A stretch of 8,090 nt of DNA, from NCBI GenBank assembly GCA_017996595.1, contig JAGOGT010000041.1, positions 1 to 8,090 on the forward strand, written 5' to 3'. The stretch is from Candidatus Cloacimonadota bacterium. Its GTDB lineage: Bacteria; Cloacimonadota; Cloacimonadia; Cloacimonadales; Cloacimonadaceae. The notes beneath the pieces were generated by a model that worked only from the letters and a program-made list of their open reading frames with translations, did no database searches and had not been told where the DNA came from. A program made the translations under genes and the position numbers. Below, piece by piece: positions 7,287 to 8,090 of this stretch (the stretch's first letter is position 1; each line of letters starts with the position of its first letter).

Positions 7287-7944
7287 AGCTTCCTTCCTGG
7301 ATAAGATTCCTCTATCCCCACCCCAAAGCCTGGGAGAAGAGATCGCCAATGCCCTTTCTCATGCCACAGGAGTTGGTCTCTCCATCGCCGCTCTGGTAAT
7401 CCTGGTATTTTTTGCCGCCAGGCAAAGCGACACCTGGAAAGTAGTGGCTTTTTCCATCTACGGCGCCACGATGATTACCCTCTACCTGTCCTCCACTCTC
7501 TATCACAGCTTCTACCAACCCAGGGTAAAACGCTTTTTCCGCATCCTGGATCATTCTTCCATCTATCTGCTCATCGCCGGAACCTACACTCCGGTAACCA
7601 TCGGCACCATGCGTGGGGGCTGGGGTTGGGCACTTTTTGGAGTAATCTGGGGCCTCACCATCATCGGGATTAATCTCAGCATCTTCGCCATGGGCAAGCT
7701 GAAATATCTATCGGTGCTGGTTTATGTGCTGATGGGCTGGATGATCGTAATCGCCATCAAGCCGCTGCAGAATTACACCAATTCCGCATTCCTGATGTGG
7801 ATGCTGATCGGCGGCCTGGCCTACACCCTGGGAATTATCTTCTATAAAGCCCGCAAAATGCCCTATCATCACAGCGTGTGGCACCTCTTTGTACTGGGAG
7901 GCAGTATTTGTCATTTCTTCGGGATGTTGCAGCTGTTGAAATAG
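7270..7944 (+). CDS. Hemolysin III / PAQR-family seven-helix membrane protein
   Basis: A 224-residue integral membrane protein of the hemolysin III (YqfA/TrhA-like, PAQR superfamily) group. Despite the name, most bacterial members have no proven lytic role; the superfamily also contains the eukaryotic adiponectin receptors, which bind zinc. Family hallmarks are EEIANALSHATG (23-34), STLYHS with H79 (75-80), the LDHSSIYLLIAGTYTP block with D94/H95 (93-108), and the C-terminal HSVWH (201-205), an HxxxH metal-site motif. About seven hydrophobic helices can be counted from residue 35 to 224. An in-frame TGA lies one codon before the ATG, so the start is firm; the next Met (68) would remove conserved sequence. 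It overlaps nadD by 17 bases and has no visible Shine-Dalgarno, so it is probably coupled to nadD translation. It is the last gene of the cluster. Confidence 0.94.
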   Translation: MSHKNKASFLDKIPLSPPQSLGEEIANALSHATGVGLSIAALVILVFFAARQSDTWKVVAFSIYGATMITLYLSSTLYHSFYQPRVKRFFRILDHSSIYLLIAGTYTPVTIGTMRGGWGWALFGVIWGLTIIGINLSIFAMGKLKYLSVLVYVLMGWMIVIAIKPLQNYTNSAFLMWMLIGGLAYTLGIIFYKARKMPYHHSVWHLFVLGGSICHFFGMLQLLK

Positions 7945-7960
7945 GCTACAGGTAAATGAA

Positions 7961-7981
7961 GAATTAAGAATTAAGAATTAA
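7961..7981. repeat. Three tandem copies of GAATTAA
   Basis: Three perfect 7-base copies are followed by GAC, and the preceding GAA looks like the end of a degenerate copy. They lie 16 bases after the stop of the hemolysin III gene. The stretch is non-coding as far as I can see. It probably arose by slipped-strand replication; a function is not evident. Confidence 0.9.
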
Positions 7982-8050
7982 GACAATTGGGATGTAAGCG
8001 CATAACTCTCTCTGATTTTATTCCGGCTGTTTGACAATATCGTCCCTTAC

Positions 8051-8090
8051 TTCATCACTTCATCACTTCATCACTTCATCACTTCATCAC
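8051..8090. repeat. At least five tandem copies of TTCATCAC, cut by the window edge
   Basis: Five perfect 8-base copies fill the last 40 bases, with no mismatch, and the array may continue beyond the window. On the + strand any frame reads a stop-free eight-residue cycle (F-I-T-S-S-L-H-H). On the - strand every frame meets TGA. No start codon or ribosome site precedes it, so it is more likely an intergenic microsatellite than coding. A perfect array suggests recent expansion and likely length variation between strains. Confidence 0.93.

Larger units (their letters stand above)
2597..7944 (+). other. Probable seven-gene transcription unit
   Basis: Seven consecutive + strand genes are separated by 3, 19, 15, 10, -1 and -17 bases, with no hairpin plus T-run terminator between them. 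This is the usual signature of an operon. Internal promoters cannot be excluded, and the SNF2 gene 80 bases upstream may read through into it. The products span transcription, peptide breakdown, envelope assembly and NAD synthesis, so the grouping looks like general housekeeping and not one pathway. Confidence 0.6.
7945..8090. other. Intergenic region after the hemolysin III gene
   Basis: No gene is recognised in these 146 bases. They hold a heptamer repeat (7961-7981), an AT-rich spacer, a TTGACA hexamer at 8031-8036 with no good -10 partner, and an octamer array at the right edge. No stem-loop followed by a T-run is evident, so I cannot place a terminator for the cluster. Confidence 0.6.

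Noticed and set aside
7270..7944. Hemolysin III as a toxin or virulence factor
   Set aside because: The family name is historical. The sequence shows a PAQR-type membrane protein with a putative metal site, in a housekeeping context, with no toxin or secretion genes nearby.
8031..8036. TTGACA as a promoter for a gene beyond the right edge
   Set aside because: The position of a -10 element would fall inside the octamer array, where no TATAAT-like word exists. The hexamer also occurs by chance inside the SNF2 gene.
8051..8090. CRISPR array at the right edge
   Set aside because: The repeats are 8 bases long and directly adjacent with no spacers, so this is a simple tandem repeat.

Overview
The window holds eight genes, all on the + strand and tightly packed, followed by a short intergenic stretch at the right edge with two simple tandem repeats. 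It looks like ordinary chromosomal housekeeping DNA from a Gram-negative (diderm) bacterium. The evidence for that is a BamD-like outer-membrane assembly lipoprotein with a clear lipobox, bacterial greA and nadD, and Shine-Dalgarno sites before several genes. Base composition is roughly balanced between GC and AT by eye. The mixture of genes, the heavy use of AGC/CTG/GAA/AAA codons and the M18 peptidase would suit an uncultured member of the FCB superphylum such as Cloacimonadota. That placement is an impression and not demonstrated by the sequence. I see no phage, transposon, CRISPR or defence-system hallmark.

Layout: bases 1-2516 carry the 3' part of a large bacterial SNF2-family helicase/ATPase. 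Its reading frame is open to the left edge, so the start lies outside the window. An 80-base gap with a -35-like hexamer, an 8-base direct repeat and a strong ribosome-binding site leads into a run of seven genes (2597-7944). Their gaps are 3, 19, 15, 10, -1 and -17 bases, so they are probably one transcription unit. In order they are: an all-helical HEAT/AlkD-like protein, transcript-cleavage factor GreA (TTG start), an M18 zinc aminopeptidase, an unrecognised membrane-anchored protein, the BamD-like TPR lipoprotein, NadD (NaMN adenylyltransferase), and a hemolysin III/PAQR-type seven-helix membrane protein.

Functionally this is a mixed housekeeping cluster: chromatin or nucleic-acid remodelling (SNF2), rescue of stalled RNA polymerase (GreA), peptide breakdown (M18), envelope assembly (the anchored protein and BamD) and NAD synthesis (NadD). 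BamD and NadD are linked by a TAATG stop-start overlap, and NadD overlaps the hemolysin III gene. No convincing intrinsic terminator is visible anywhere. There is no gene-free stretch longer than about 150 bases. The most open questions are the two unrecognised proteins (2597-3406 and 5337-5924) and the octamer repeat array cut by the right edge. I did not find a convincing new biological system here.
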